Assembly (NCBI GenBank): GCA_001687465.1
Contig: LVLI01000255.1
Span: 35,135 to 99,134 of the forward strand
Reading direction: 5' to 3'
Length of the DNA: 64,000 nucleotides
Source of the DNA: Halocafeteria seosinensis
Lineage: Eukaryota; Sar; Bigyra; Bicosoecida
The notes beneath the pieces are model-generated. The model saw nothing but the letters and a program-made list of their open reading frames with translations, did no database searches and was not told the origin of the DNA. The stretch's first letter is position 1, and the number at the start of each line of letters is the position of its first letter. This document shows, piece after piece, positions 1 through 11,153 of this stretch. The translations under genes and the position numbers were made by a program.

Positions 1-168
1 AGTTTCCAGGTTGATCGACATCGGCCATTGTGTTAAATGGATCCCACTGCAGAGATACGATAAACAATCGGTTAATACAGTATCTATCGAAGCCGCTCAC
101 GTACTACGCAATAACTTACGTATCTTCCACCGAAGAAGTTGTCCATCATGCGATCCATCGACCGTCTG
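1..168 (-). CDS. Small heat-shock protein (HSP20), 5' part only, cut by window edge
   Basis: Two exons are visible on the minus strand: 168-120, beginning MDRMMDNFF, and 46-1, which starts with the WDPFNTMAD motif typical of the N-terminal arm of class-I-type small HSPs. The 73-nt intron (47-119) has a GTAAGT donor and a CTGCAG acceptor and keeps frame. The alpha-crystallin domain lies beyond the left edge. Both exons and the intron position match the complete HSP20 gene at 25932-26627, so the two are paralogues. The start is uncertain: the frame stays open upstream of residue 1 (CRRS precedes MDR as in the paralogue), but I see no in-frame upstream ATG. Small HSPs are ATP-independent chaperones that hold unfolding proteins during stress. 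Confidence 0.8.
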
Positions 169-280
169 CATTTCAAGTAAATCAAAACGTCGAGTGAATT
201 CTTAGTCTGTGTGAGAGAATTCGCAAGTCAACAAAGCCAGATAGGGTTCACCACTTTCCACCCATGCTAGTGGTTTCTTC

Positions 281-299
281 TTCTTCGAATGTTCTACGG
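281..299. promoter_or_regulatory. Heat-shock element upstream of the partial HSP20 gene
   Basis: GAATGTTC at 287-294 is an exact inverted pair of HSF half-sites (GAA, two bases, TTC). TTC triplets lie just before it. It sits about 120 nt upstream of the proposed HSP20 start at 168, the expected distance for HSF control. The third half-site (297-299, CGG) is imperfect. The HSE form is known for eukaryotic HSF; its use here is inferred. Confidence 0.5.
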
Positions 300-300
300 A

Positions 301-1135
301 TGAGTCACACCAATGTCAATCCTCTAGTTAGAGAGGAAATTGTATGAGTGCTGGGAGCTACTGCTCACATATTGCCTCTACACATAAGCGAAGTTGAAAG
401 GCTTCCTAAAAATCAACATCAAATTGTGGCAAGGAGCCGTAATATCACTCCCACCGGAGTTCTCACCTCTTCAATTCCTTCCACTTCTCAGACAACAGCG
501 GTGAATTAGTAATCGTTGATATTACTTAGCACCGTGCGCAGACGCAGTACCAGATTGGATTACTGGAAAAACAACAGAGAAAATTTGGTCTAAACACGTT
601 TGTATAGACTTACCTCATGCGGTCGAAATCGTCGAAGAACGGATCTCGTCTGAATTCTGCCATTTTCGCAAGGTTTCCTACTTCAGAATTAAATAAACAA
701 AGAACTGTTGCTCGCAAAAAATTTTTACGCAATGCGCAACCAGTTTATGAACACTGAAATCTATCGCTTGTACACAGCTTGTCAGTGGTTTTCCAATCCA
801 TTCAACTTTTCCAATTGTATTACGCTGGGAGACCGACCTGTGCTCACACAGTATGAGTCATACTTTCTGATTCTTCAACTGTGATTAAGTGATGAGTCAT
901 CCAGGATGACTCATCCAAAACAAGTTCGTTTACTCGCTTGCCACAGGATAAGAGGACTGTTGTGTACGCCAAGAATGACACGGGGAAACCATCGATTGGC
1001 GCTACCACATCTGTAGACTGTGTGAGGTATGAAAGAGGGGTATGTATCTTTTCGAGTGGTGTAGAATCTTTTGTTCTTCAACTTCAGGTGAACCCACTTC
1101 ACACACGCAGGCGTAACACACTGTATCATGAGTCA
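301..1135. promoter_or_regulatory. Cluster of five TGAGTCA (bZIP/GCN4/AP-1 type) sites
   Basis: TGAGTCA occurs at 301-307, 854-860, 893-899 and 1129-1135, and its reverse complement TGACTCA at 907-913. The sites at 893 and 907 form a nearly perfect 25-bp palindrome (about 888-918) of two 12-bp arms around one base. The 1.25-kb gap between the partial HSP20 gene and the 3' end of the carboxypeptidase gene otherwise shows no convincing coding region. A bZIP factor binding here, probably for the HSP20 gene, is inferred. Confidence 0.4.
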
Positions 1136-1453
1136 TTGGGGGAAACCGCTTCTACATGCAAATACCATTGCCTGTGGAAATCCTGGAGCAAGGGTGAACG
1201 TAGCAATGGAAACCAAATCCTCAACGGGCAGTTCGGCTGCCAGTCCATCACTGTGCGAGGATGCATATCGTTTGCCGTAAAACGTGAGTGGGGTTCCAAA
1301 CATCATGCTGAAACATGATACAAGTTGCCATACAATGCATCCCCGCCCTCTGGGAGACTGTCATCATGTCAGTGCTTTCCAGTAATCGTGCCACCTTTGG
1401 TCTTAAGGGCTACGTATTGCCTCTCCAGGAATCAACAGTGTGCGCCTGAATCC

Positions 1454-4216
1454 TCATTCGGAATCTGTTTCAGTTAGAGATGAGTCCCCCGCGGAGATGC
1501 CTTCTTCATCTCTTCTCCTTTCATCATTTCCCGCCGCTTGGATGGCTGCAGTAGCCTTCGCCACCTCATGTACGTGGTCATCCTCACTATCATCCACTTC
1601 TCGAAAAGACGGATGTTGGTTCTCTCCGGAATCCATCGTCACTGTGCTCATACGCATATATTGAGTCCGTTCCCCCCTCCTTTTTCTCCATATCAAAAAA
1701 GCAATGAAGACAGTACCAACTATCAAAAGAGTGGCGACTGTCCAGCCTCGCTTTACCCACTTATCTACGCTCTTTTCATTTATCCTTGTTTGGGAACCGC
1801 CATCAGAGCCAGTTGGAGGCTCTGACTCTTTCACTTTAAATTCACTTGGAACAAGTGAGCTCTCTGCATCTTACACCACAAATTCAGACAATAAATTAGC
1901 CTAGGTTGCACTTCGTACCAGTACTCTTACTTTGAGACGTGGGGTCGATCGATACTGTTCGACAATTTGGGGCCTGAAACTCTTCGTCATCAAGTTTGGA
2001 ACCATCCACGAATGCTGTGTAGTCGTCTATCTTCGTACTTTGAGTACAGAACGCGCTCGCTGAGTGATTCGTCGTATTCGCTTTCGCGTTGTTGTATCTG
2101 AAGGCAGCACATGGGAGACACTTTGATTCGCCAACTAAGGGATATTCCGCTGAAAACATTGTTACAGCTTCCCCTATCTTAGCGAACTTAAGTTCTTTCT
2201 TTCTAGCCGATAAGCTGATGATTGAGCACTGGAAGGGACTTGAAGAGACAACAAATCCAAGTATGATATAGTCATCATCATTTTCAGACAGGGTGTGTTG
2301 CGGCGTCGTGAGAAGACCGCGTCGCCTCGAACGGTCGCACGACGAGCAAGCACAGTGCTTCAGCGTTACGGGTATGGACTCATTGAGTTTCAGGCCTTCG
2401 ATGCGTTGAACAGACGACGGGGTTGGCTCAAGTTCACGGAAAATGTTCGCGGAAAACTGAGTAGGAGTATCCGAGTGATGAGGGATAGACAACATTCTTC
2501 CAGGCTTGCATTTCTGAGGGGCAAGCTTACACTTCCAATTTCTGTTACGCGATGTAGATAGCCACGTATTCTTCATCGAAGTATCATACATGTATTGAAG
2601 CCACAGGTTTTCTTTGCATTTGGCATTCTGGCAGCCCTCAGAGGTATGCTCATTTAATGCACCGACCCTCAACATTGGACAACTGTCCCCTACCTTCGAT
2701 CGCCACTCTCTTGTGTCAACCAGAGAAGTGAATATTTTCCCATTAATCGGCCGCGTCCCTATATTGGAGTGCCGCATTACTACATGCGTCTGTACACATG
2801 GTAATCCACCATTATTTAGCCCAGGATCTACCACCGTAAACTTGCCTTCCGACACCACAGACTCAAGTTGCGGTCCTGCCGCCCACAGTGCTTGTGCGGC
2901 AATAGGCAGGCTTTCGGTCTCTAGTGAGCGAATCGATTTGGCTGCAGGCCACATGCCAGCGCTGAAAGGATCCTTATGGAAATAGGGTCCAACTTCAGGC
3001 GCAAAAGCAAATATTCCTCGCTTTCCAAACATGTAATCGCCGGCCTCCCCATTCACGGTGTAAAGTCCATTTTGGGATGCTTGGCCGTACAAGAAACCAC
3101 TTCCTCTTGTCATCCTTTCAGCGATAGCAAACAATACGTTTCCGTTTTCCCCTTTAGGCTTTCCAGATGCCTGCAATAGGAACACAATCCTACAGTTACT
3201 TTGAATGATTGGGACTATCGTTGCGACGAAATGGACTTACCGCGTGGGAATAAGGAACATTAATGACCTGTCCGAAGGAGTGCCAATTCAAGGCAATATC
3301 AAAAACAACGTGATCTAGTAGAAATTTGATTGCTCGAGTTTCTGGCTCCGAAAATGGCCCTGAACCACGATAAGCTTCATCACACTGTCCCCTGTCGTGT
3401 CTAGTGTCCACGCTCCCTTTGTTATCATAACTGAACTCATAGTCGTAATTCCTGTTCAAGTCGACCCCAATGTCCTGGGAGCTACACTTTGGTGTTCTTC
3501 TCCGATTCTTACGAGCCATGCATACTTTCCCTTTGCACGATTTAGCATTGTCGATGTTCCATTGGTATCCATCGGGATTTACGACTGGGACGAACCAAAT
3601 CTGTTTCTGCCGCAACAGTGTCATAACCGTCGTGTCGCCATTGGCGGCAGCCGTGAGAAGCTCCCGGATGAATCGAAAGGATACCTGCAGTGGGGGAGTT
3701 AAAAACAATACAAAATGTTCCGACGTTATTTTGGAAACAGAGCGACATCATTTTATAAATGTGCACACGTACCATCATCCCCAGGGGTTCTCGAGCATGA
3801 TGCAACGAGGTCAGCAGCACCGCCGGGGCACTTCTTCGGATATTCCTTCTCCCTTCTGTGGTATTCCAGGACGCCGCGGCTGAAAGAGCATCACATTGGC
3901 CGATACAAATAGCTTCAATAGATCTATTCTCCAGCGATTTTCCCAGAGTATACACGGGAGAGACCCACTCTGGAAGCTGCAAATGAAATTCTTCCAGGAG
4001 TTGATGTGTCTGCTCCACGGTGTAATATCCACGAAATGCAGGTTTCTTGCCCCCACGTAGATTTAATGGATCACGTATGGTCTTTCCCAGCACGAATAAA
4101 GACCTATCACGTCTTAACGAGCCGTGGGAATGGAGTGACATGGATGTTGCTGCTTGAAGTCCCATCAGAGACCAGAGCAACACCACACCGAACACCATTC
4201 TTTGGAACGATAACAT
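1454..4216 (-). CDS. Type I membrane M14 zinc carboxypeptidase
   Basis: Four exons (4216-3773, 3684-3241, 3170-1931, 1863-1454) join in frame to 845 aa; introns are 88, 70 and 67 nt. M14 residues are in place: zinc ligands H140 and E143 in HAREP, third ligand H283 in LNWHSFGQ, substrate-binding N225-R226 in GVDLNRNYD, and catalytic glutamate E355 in FAPEVG. It should therefore be an active metallocarboxypeptidase. The start at 4216 gives a signal peptide (MLSFQRMVFGVVLLWSLMG); ATGs at 4234 and 4294 are alternatives. After the peptidase comes a roughly 370-residue ectodomain that I do not recognise, with several cysteines, then one TM helix (about 751-768), an RKRR stop-transfer and a 75-residue acidic tail. 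The likely place is the plasma membrane or an endomembrane, active site outside the cytosol. The long ectodomain is unusual, since most M14 enzymes end near 400 aa. Confidence 0.88.
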
Positions 4217-4727
4217 TGTTTTCCACAAAAGCATACCCATTTTGCCTACAGAATACGCACCCCCAAGAACGAAACCCAAACAAACAATACTCATATGCCT
4301 CGTGTGGCCCACGGTGTGGGTAGTGCGACGAATGGTGAAGCAATCTTTTCTGCTAGGAATCGATCGTTCGTACAACGTTCGTACAATTTACCACTGGATG
4401 GATTACCAGCTCAACTCTTCAGCAAGTTGGCAATAGCGACACGTTTTTTTATATCTAGAAAATTTACTTCGCTTCGCGGTTGCATCAGCGCAACCTCATC
4501 AAGTAGGTCGTCGGTTGTTCTGATGGTAACGTCGTACTTGGTCATGGTAAGGTCGACCGGTGAGAGGTCTTAACTACGATAAAACTCATGTAGTGTCGTG
4601 GAAGATGAGCTTGTGACGAACAGCCGGAACTGTCCCAGATAGTATTGTCTTTGGAGCACTTGTTGAACATCAAGTGCAGCTATTACCGTTTTTCATCTGT
4701 TCCATGTGCTGCCAACCCATTGTCGGC
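4217..4727. other. Intergenic region
   Basis: About 510 bp between the carboxypeptidase start and the stop of the four-TM protein gene. It should hold the carboxypeptidase promoter and the 3' UTR of the upstream gene. I see no open frame or repeat worth calling. Confidence 0.4.
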
Positions 4728-5588
4728 TCATAAAGAGGCAGCATTGTTCTGGGACTGTGCAGGAGCCTGGGGAGACATACATGCCATCCAAGTACTCACA
4801 CAGTACGACAAAATGACTCCATCGAAATGGAGACCTATGAGTACTACTATAGCTGCAGAGATAAGCGTTGCGAAGACGCCCACAATGGGTAAAATACCGG
4901 TAATCAACATAGCCGCTGCAACCAATACTTGAAGGGCGACGCTAAACAAACTGTATCCTATCATTATCGACACGCCTCTCCTCATTTTCTCAAAAGCAGA
5001 GCCCGTCACATGTCCAGTGGTGGGAGCCACGTTCCTCAGTCCCGCAATGATGTAGATGGCAGCTGCCAAGACTGCAGCTCCTTTGAGTACCGCAAGGATA
5101 CTAAAAAATACCTGAACTCCTTGAGAGAAGGGTACTTCCTGTTGTGTACTAGAGCCAGCAGTCCCTGTTCCATGGCTTGAGGTTGTGTTGAGGGAGATAC
5201 CAAACCCAACATGGCCTTTGTGGCCACCGCCGAGCCCAGAAAGGATATTCATGAGTCCACTGAGTACCCGCAAGATTAACAATATCCAAGCGCTTGCTTT
5301 TAATGTAAAGCAGCCGCAACAGCATTTCGAAGGATGCAGATACTCGTACAAGCCAGCGGGAAGCTTTCGGATCCAAGGAGGCTCGAAGTAGACAGGGGAT
5401 CCATCCGGATTTAGCTGTTGTTGCTCCTCATCCGGCTCATTTGTGCCTTCAGTGGACGGTGCTTCGGCACCTCCAGTATCTCGATAGGGTTGGAAACGTT
5501 CCGTATTCTGGAAGCCATTCTCGTTGTGATCTTCTGGAGGAGGAGGAGCTGTCGCTCCTGGCTGGGAAGTAGTAGCGTCGTGAGACAT
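4728..5588 (-). CDS. Four-TM membrane protein with CCCGC motif
   Basis: A single exon of 286 aa from an ATG at 5588. The N-terminal 85 residues are polar and Pro/Glu-rich, so probably cytosolic. They are followed by KCCCGCFTLKA directly before the first TM segment, then about four hydrophobic segments (roughly 95-120, 160-190, 205-235, 238-265) and a short polar tail. Cysteine clusters before TM1 occur in LAPTM4-like and other small tetraspan families and are often palmitoylated, but I cannot place this protein in one. It lies upstream of the carboxypeptidase gene on the same strand, with 511 bp between them. Function unknown. Confidence 0.75.
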   Translation of the reverse strand: MSHDATTSQPGATAPPPPEDHNENGFQNTERFQPYRDTGGAEAPSTEGTNEPDEEQQQLNPDGSPVYFEPPWIRKLPAGLYEYLHPSKCCCGCFTLKASAWILLILRVLSGLMNILSGLGGGHKGHVGFGISLNTTSSHGTGTAGSSTQQEVPFSQGVQVFFSILAVLKGAAVLAAAIYIIAGLRNVAPTTGHVTGSAFEKMRRGVSIMIGYSLFSVALQVLVAAAMLITGILPIVGVFATLISAAIVVLIGLHFDGVILSYCVSTWMACMSPQAPAQSQNNAASL

Positions 5589-7377
5589 GCCTCACTCCCA
5601 GTGGAATTATGGTTGTTCAAAACAAAACTATATAGTTAATTTATACACCCTGAATATCACAAGCACAAGGGGGACCCCTACCATGTTTATACAAAACAGC
5701 TGTCTGCGGGTGAAGTACTAGATGTACACACACATACAGTATGGTAGGCCGCCTACCGTAGGCGGCTATTGGTAGCCCACCCACCGTGGTATGNNGGGTT
5801 TGAAATTTGCGGGTATCGGTTACCCGCGGGCGGGTACGGGTACCCGCGGCCTGGCACCCTGCGGGTCGCGGGCGGGTATGCGGGTAAACTCCGATGTTGA
5901 AGCTTCCCAATTTTATCCGATTACAGCCATTAGAACTCTATTTTTTAAGCATTTCTGTAATTGTATGACAAATACGGTACTATATACGTGATTTTACCGT
6001 ACAACACGGGTATTTGAGTAGTTTTGCAACTTTGTAGCTTTTTGACTCACTGGCTGAACTCCGCTGACTCGTGTGACCCACTTCTACTGCTCCTACCATT
6101 TAGCGAGGATGAAGGTATATGATGATCCCAAAACGCTGTATCTAGGGTGTATTTGTGCTGATATGAACTTATACATGGTTAGAATCGCGAAAACACCAAA
6201 ACTTTCTTCAATATTCACTATACCCGCATACCCGCAATACCCGCAAGGTTTGGAGCGCGGGCGGGTGCGGGTAAGGATACCCGCGAGCTCGTGGCTGCGG
6301 GTCGCGGGTATACCCGCGGATTTCAAACCCTGGTGGTATGGCGGGTCTGGGACTCAGTCCTGGTGCAGAAAAGAACTGACCAAAATTGGACAATCGCTTC
6401 CGAGCGTTGTATAATGTCCCGTAATTGTCAGCAGAGGTCAGTAACGTTGGATTGGCCGCGTACTGCTCCGCCGAAAGCGCTTGTTGTCCTTGGACTCCTT
6501 GAAGTCTGCTGGCTCCGTGCGTAGCGGCAGCACACTACCACTGCGTACACACAACGAGCAACGAGGAAAGATTGCAGTACGATGTTGGGTACCGGTAGTC
6601 AAATCAAGTTGTGGTGAAAAATGCGACATTTTCAGGAAGTCATCAAGGGACTTCACCCCATTCATTCATGGTTGAGCTACATATATGGACCCTTGTTCTG
6701 GTTACGAGCCATCCGCGCGACTCAATACGTCGAACCAGTCGCCGGGACTTCCAGTGATGAAGTCCGCCGGAACCAGTATTCCGAGAGGTATTGTAGAGCT
6801 ATTTTCTGGAAGCCTTGAAGCACAAACGTTTCGCCCCTTGTTATGTCTGGTATGTGGTGTGCGTTTGTACCACTTGCAACCAACTGACACCAATCCTTCA
6901 AAAAGTTGACAACGTTAAGTTGTAGTTAGTGGCAACCCATAACAACTTCGGTGAAAATAGCATCCACGAATCTTAGCACATTGTTTCGATTCTCCCTTTC
7001 TTGAGGTTCAACATGGATTCCCAGACCCAACATCATCCTCACGAATGAAGGCAGCGGAAATAGCGCACCGTCGGGTCGCAGCTGCGACCAGTGCAGGCGT
7101 CGCGGCGGACGGTCACGCTGTCTCTGGGGTTAACGCGCCTTGCCACAGCAGCTTTCGGGGGATAGATACAGTAGTTCAACAAATGCCCTACGATGCATAG
7201 ATTGACTAGTAGACTATATTGCGTAGTGTAGAGTCCGCCCGGGTCGTGTAGCATTGTTATTAGTGAAGGTGAGGGAATGGGCCGAGCCCGTAGTTCCTGG
7301 TTCCTTATCACATCAGCACATTGTAGAGCAAACTGAGCCGTTCTCAGTCCATTAGAGATCGTTGAGAGATACAGGAG
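5589..7377. other. Long intergenic region
   Basis: Apart from the hAT-like element, I see no gene in these 1.8 kb. A short imperfect palindrome of GTAGGC/GCCTAC units lies at about 5743-5765, just left of the element. The right part (6340-7377) holds only short ORFs without recognisable features and presumably includes the promoter of the LRR gene. Confidence 0.4.
5794..6332. mobile_element. Non-autonomous hAT-like DNA transposon (MITE)
   Basis: The 539-bp element is bounded by an exact 8-bp direct repeat, GTGGTATG, at 5786-5793 and 6333-6340, the target-site duplication length of hAT elements. The right end read inward is CAGGGTTTGAAATC and the left end reads NNGGGTTTGAAAT, so the termini are inverted and of the hAT CAGGG type. 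Beyond the first 13 bases both arms hold about 100 bp of imperfect inverted repeat rich in GCGGGT/ACCCGC units, which are themselves locally palindromic. The core (about 5900-6220) is AT-rich and encodes no transposase, so movement would need an enzyme supplied from elsewhere. Small ORFs reading across the arms are repeat artefacts. Confidence 0.85.
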
Positions 7378-9952
7378 ATGAACACGACGACGTTTCCTTC
7401 ATTTCGGTACGCGCAACGCAATGTCTATAGATGCCGTCCCGCCCAACTAGTTGCCGCGGAGATAACTTGGATAGTTTGCCCCATTTTTCCTTAGCATATT
7501 GTTTGGTATGCTTTCGTTGCAGGAGCAATTATCCCCCTTGTCTCCAGGATCTGTCTGAATATCTCCGAGGCAAAAAGTCTTCCGGTACGTATCCGCTGCG
7601 CTTGTGCAGCAGGCGCACTTGGTACTTACACCGGTTCGCCGTTAACACCACGGTTCCTTGTTGTCGGCTCCTAATGCAGAAGAAGAAGCGCGGTCCAAGT
7701 TTGGGGATGCGGCCAAGTCTGCAACTGCGCGATGGACACCAGATGGGAGATCCTACATAGGGAGAGTGGAAGCCCAAACCAGACCACATTCGACGCGGCC
7801 TTCAAGCGCGCAACACCGTGAATCTCCTCGCATGCTCGATACTGCTCGCTCAGTTCAGTTTGCTAGTAGAGGCAGTGACAGGCCAAATAGTGCCGTGTCC
7901 TTTCGTTCCGGACGGAACGCGTCAAGGCAGGGGAGTGCTGCTTCTAACCGGAGCAGCCGCGACAGGACATACACACCGCGAACAGTTCCACCAATATACA
8001 GCTACGATAAGTTCCCTCATCTTGAAGGTGGAGCCCGTAGGCAAAAAGAATTCAGCTCTAGAAGTAGTTCAGTTCGTGGCCGTGTCAGTGAAGCTGCACT
8101 AGACAGCGTAAAGCAGAACGCTTTCTCCGCTGGATTTGATGACATCGCATACACTGCTGACGGAGGGAGACATAAATACTATGTCAAACCTAGTTTTCCA
8201 GTGGGGGCCACGGATCTTTCTGCCGCGGCTGGTCTGAACGAAAGCAAGTCCGACGTAAGACCACTGACTTCTCGATGGTGGAATCAGCGGAAGGTGCCCG
8301 CAAAGAAACAGCCCAAAGGGCGTGCTGTGAAGCAACAGCATGAGGAGGAGGAGGAGGAGGAAGAGGAGGGAAAAGTAGGAGAAAAAGAAAAGGAATCGTG
8401 GAAATCCAATTCCTGGCGGTTGAGTCAGCTGGCGCTCGAACGGGAACAGAGATCGCATGCAGAACCTCTGGAGGGAGAGCAGGACTTCGCACTTCTAGAA
8501 AATGTGTCCATCCGAACACGAGATGAAATGGCGCAGGTACTCGAAGGTTTCGAAAATGTAAGCAAGTTGTCGCTTCGTCATAGTTCCCTAACTGATGAGA
8601 GCATTGGGTACGTGCCTTGGGCGACACCATTCTTACGGGAGATAGACTTGAGTAGGACCGGAGGCTATGGTCCAGAAATGCTGTCCAGGCTACTTACAAG
8701 TCTTCCTCGTTTGAAGAATGTACGTTTGGAGCGTTGTGCGTGGCTATTCCGCGAGTCTAAGAGCGGAAATAAGGACCTAAGCATGGCAGTATTGCCCTCT
8801 TTGGTGACTGCTCCGAAAAGGGTTCATTCCCTTTCCTTGGCCCATTGCGACACACTAGAGGATTTTCACATTCTGGGAATGGCTGGTGTAAAAACTTACA
8901 ACTCTACGCTGAGCGTAAAAAATGATGCAGATCGAGTGGACATTGAGCAACTTGCCCGAGCGGCAGCCGGAGCAACGTACCGAGGCTCTGCATTGGATGT
9001 AATTGCTACACCAGGTGCCCGCGATGTAGATGAAGATCTCATGTCACGGGAGGAATATAGAGAGATGATGGCTAAGAAAGCCGAAGAGAGATCGAAGAAG
9101 GAGAAAGAGATGGCGGAAAAGAGTACTTTGGACACTGTTGCGAGGGAATTGGGAATGGAGAGAAAGCAAGATACGAAAGAGGAGGAAGAAGACGCGTCGG
9201 AGGACCAACTCATTGATAGCAGGTTATATGCTCCCTTGGATCCTTCTTCCGGGAAATGGCCGTGTATTGAGGAGGAAGGTGTCCCTGATACGGTTGCATT
9301 GAGCCTCGAGACCCTGGATCTCACGTCCTGTAAGGGCATTACTGATAGATCGCTATTCTTTCTGGGCAATACATGTCACGAACTGGCACACATCTCACTG
9401 CGATTATGTTCCCAGAAAGGCTTAACAGACCGTGGGTTATGGGGTCTATGTAGAGGAACGCCGCGACTGTTGAGTATGGATCTAACTGGATGCTCTCAAA
9501 TAACTTCTGTTGGGGTACGCGCTATCGTCTACTCATGCCCACTCCTGCAGGAATTGATTCTTTCTGGATGTCGAAAGATTGATGACTATGGTCCGTACGC
9601 CATTACCTGTGCCCCGTGCCGTGTCTCATTGCGGTATGTCGATTTTACAAGGATAGAAACCATCACAGCTATAAGCGTGCTACAGATGATACAATCTTGC
9701 AAAGCATTGGAGAAAGTGAATATTACCCTGTGTACAACAATCTCTCAAGGCGAAGCGTATTCTCTGGGCTACGCAGCTCCTTGGGTAAAGATCATCCGCG
9801 CTGCGGACGAGTACTATACTCAAGATAAAGCCCCTCGGCTTGTGCCTGGTTTCAAGCCAATTCCAAAATCTGAGACGTTCGACTACAATGCCAAGGCCTC
9901 AATGGCTACAACTGCGAAACCAAAGAAAAAGACTAAGGCGAAGAAAAAGTAG
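7378..9952 (+). CDS. Leucine-rich-repeat protein (AMN1/FBXL-type LRRs)
   Basis: Three exons fit in frame: 7378-7406, 7523-7584 and 7680-9952 (787 aa). The small first exons rest only on splice-site and phase agreement; the long exon is certain. The N-terminal 200 residues are Ser/Arg-rich and disordered, followed by a poly-Glu run (near 8340-8370) encoded by GAG triplets. Cysteine-containing LRRs come in two blocks. The first is about 290-400 (LSLRH, REIDLSRTG, VRLERC, LSLAHC); the second, about 570-720, has typical LDLTSCKGITD, MDLTGCSQIT and LILSGCRKIDD units, as in F-box/LRR proteins and AMN1. A charged stretch rich in Lys/Glu, likely coiled coil, separates them, and the C-terminus is Lys-rich. 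I see no F-box. It probably serves as a protein-binding scaffold. Confidence 0.8.
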
Positions 9953-10386
9953 CACGACCGTTGGGACCCTTCTTTTCCCTGTTTGTAAACGTGCATTAGT
10001 GTTTTTTCAGTCCTAGGGGATTCCTACGGCAGCTGTGTTTAGTCGCACCGGTAATTCGTACTGTGTATTTGCCAAGAACCGAAGCAAAGCGGACACTTGG
10101 TCCTGACGCAATTACCGCATCGACCAATATTACCAACTAACTAACGAACGAAATTACACACTGCATTTTCTTTTCTTAGTACATGTCAGCCGCTTTTATG
10201 TATACAGGAAAGTACAGGCTGTGCGTACACAATTTCACCAGAAGGCTTCTCTAACATCCGTCTCCAGTTGGGGGTATGCGCCTGTGAAGGTGAGCGGTTC
10301 GTTGTCTGGAATGTTAGTGTAGAGAAGAACTCGTTCCGTAACTAGGAAAACCTTTCATCTATACATAGACGCGTCCGACAACGGAG
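9953..10386. other. Intergenic region
   Basis: 434 bp between the LRR gene and the DUF4286 gene, both on plus. It should hold the 3' end of one and the promoter of the other. I see no coding signal or notable repeat. Confidence 0.4.
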
Positions 10387-11121
10387 ATGGAAGTGCGCTA
10401 TACTGTGTCGGCCATCCATCGCCCGTCGGCGTCTTCGAGTTCCCGGGACTCGGCCGACGTGTTCATTGATTGGCTTCGGAATGGACATGCGCAGGATGTC
10501 ATAGCTAGCGGCGCATCCTGGGCAGAAGTAGTCGAACTACAACAGGAGCAAGAGGAGGAGGAGAGTGTAGTGGTGCAAGCACGGTACGGATTTCCCTCGA
10601 TGGAGCGCTTTGACGAGTACGTGACGCATTACGCCCCCAAATTGAAAGCTGAAGGACTGGCCAAATTCGGACCCGATAGTGGACGGAAGGTGGAGTTCAA
10701 TCGGTTCTCGGGGCAGTTAATGGACTCCCAGACGGTGGGGGAGAGGTCCTTACTAGTACGCCGCCGGGAAGGGGACCTTCGATACGGTGTACGCGCATAC
10801 TGTGCAACGAGGGAGGCACGAGACTATTTTGTACGATGGCTTACAGACGGCCACGCTAGAGCTCTGATAGAGAAAGGAGGTGCGCTATGGTACGAGATTG
10901 TGGCTGAAAGTCACCCTTCAGGAGAGGCGGAGGAATTTCGAGTGGAGGCGATGTATTCATTCTCGGGAAGCAGCGACTTTGAGCATTACCTGAATGAAGT
11001 TGCACCCCAGTTGCGTGCAGAATCACAAGCTGCGTTTGGTCCAGGTACAACATATCATTCCAGTATCCGATTCGAACGCCAACGAATGACAAGGCTCTTT
11101 ACCCAGACAGGGGATAAATAA
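10387..11121 (+). CDS. Tandem DUF4286-like domain protein
   Basis: An intronless 244-aa protein from an ATG at 10387. It holds two copies of a roughly 110-residue unit. Each has DxxFxxWLxxGHA near its start, a VEAxYxF strand, YxxxxAPxLxAE and a closing FGP. This pattern (W-L-x-x-G/E-H early, then A-P-x-L-R-x-E and F-G) matches DUF4286, a small ferredoxin-like-fold family best known as single-domain bacterial proteins of unknown function. Here the unit is duplicated in one chain, which mimics the dimers usual for dimeric alpha-beta-barrel folds. The stop lies inside an AATAAA (11117-11122), and the convergent CapA-like gene ends only 32 bp away. No function is claimed. Confidence 0.7.
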   Translation: MEVRYTVSAIHRPSASSSSRDSADVFIDWLRNGHAQDVIASGASWAEVVELQQEQEEEESVVVQARYGFPSMERFDEYVTHYAPKLKAEGLAKFGPDSGRKVEFNRFSGQLMDSQTVGERSLLVRRREGDLRYGVRAYCATREARDYFVRWLTDGHARALIEKGGALWYEIVAESHPSGEAEEFRVEAMYSFSGSSDFEHYLNEVAPQLRAESQAAFGPGTTYHSSIRFERQRMTRLFTQTGDK

Positions 11122-11153
11122 ACAGGATATATCTTCTGATTCCTATCTCCTGC

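Noticed and set aside
938-1318. A 126-aa plus-strand open frame between HSP20 and the carboxypeptidase gene
   Set aside because: No family motif or domain-like pattern, and it overlaps the regulatory-looking TGAGTCA site at 1129; probably chance.
5641-6414. Several ORFs of 60-113 aa with Arg/Pro/Gly-rich peptides
   Set aside because: They read through the GC-rich inverted repeats of the hAT-like element; the composition comes from the GCGGGT units, not from protein coding.
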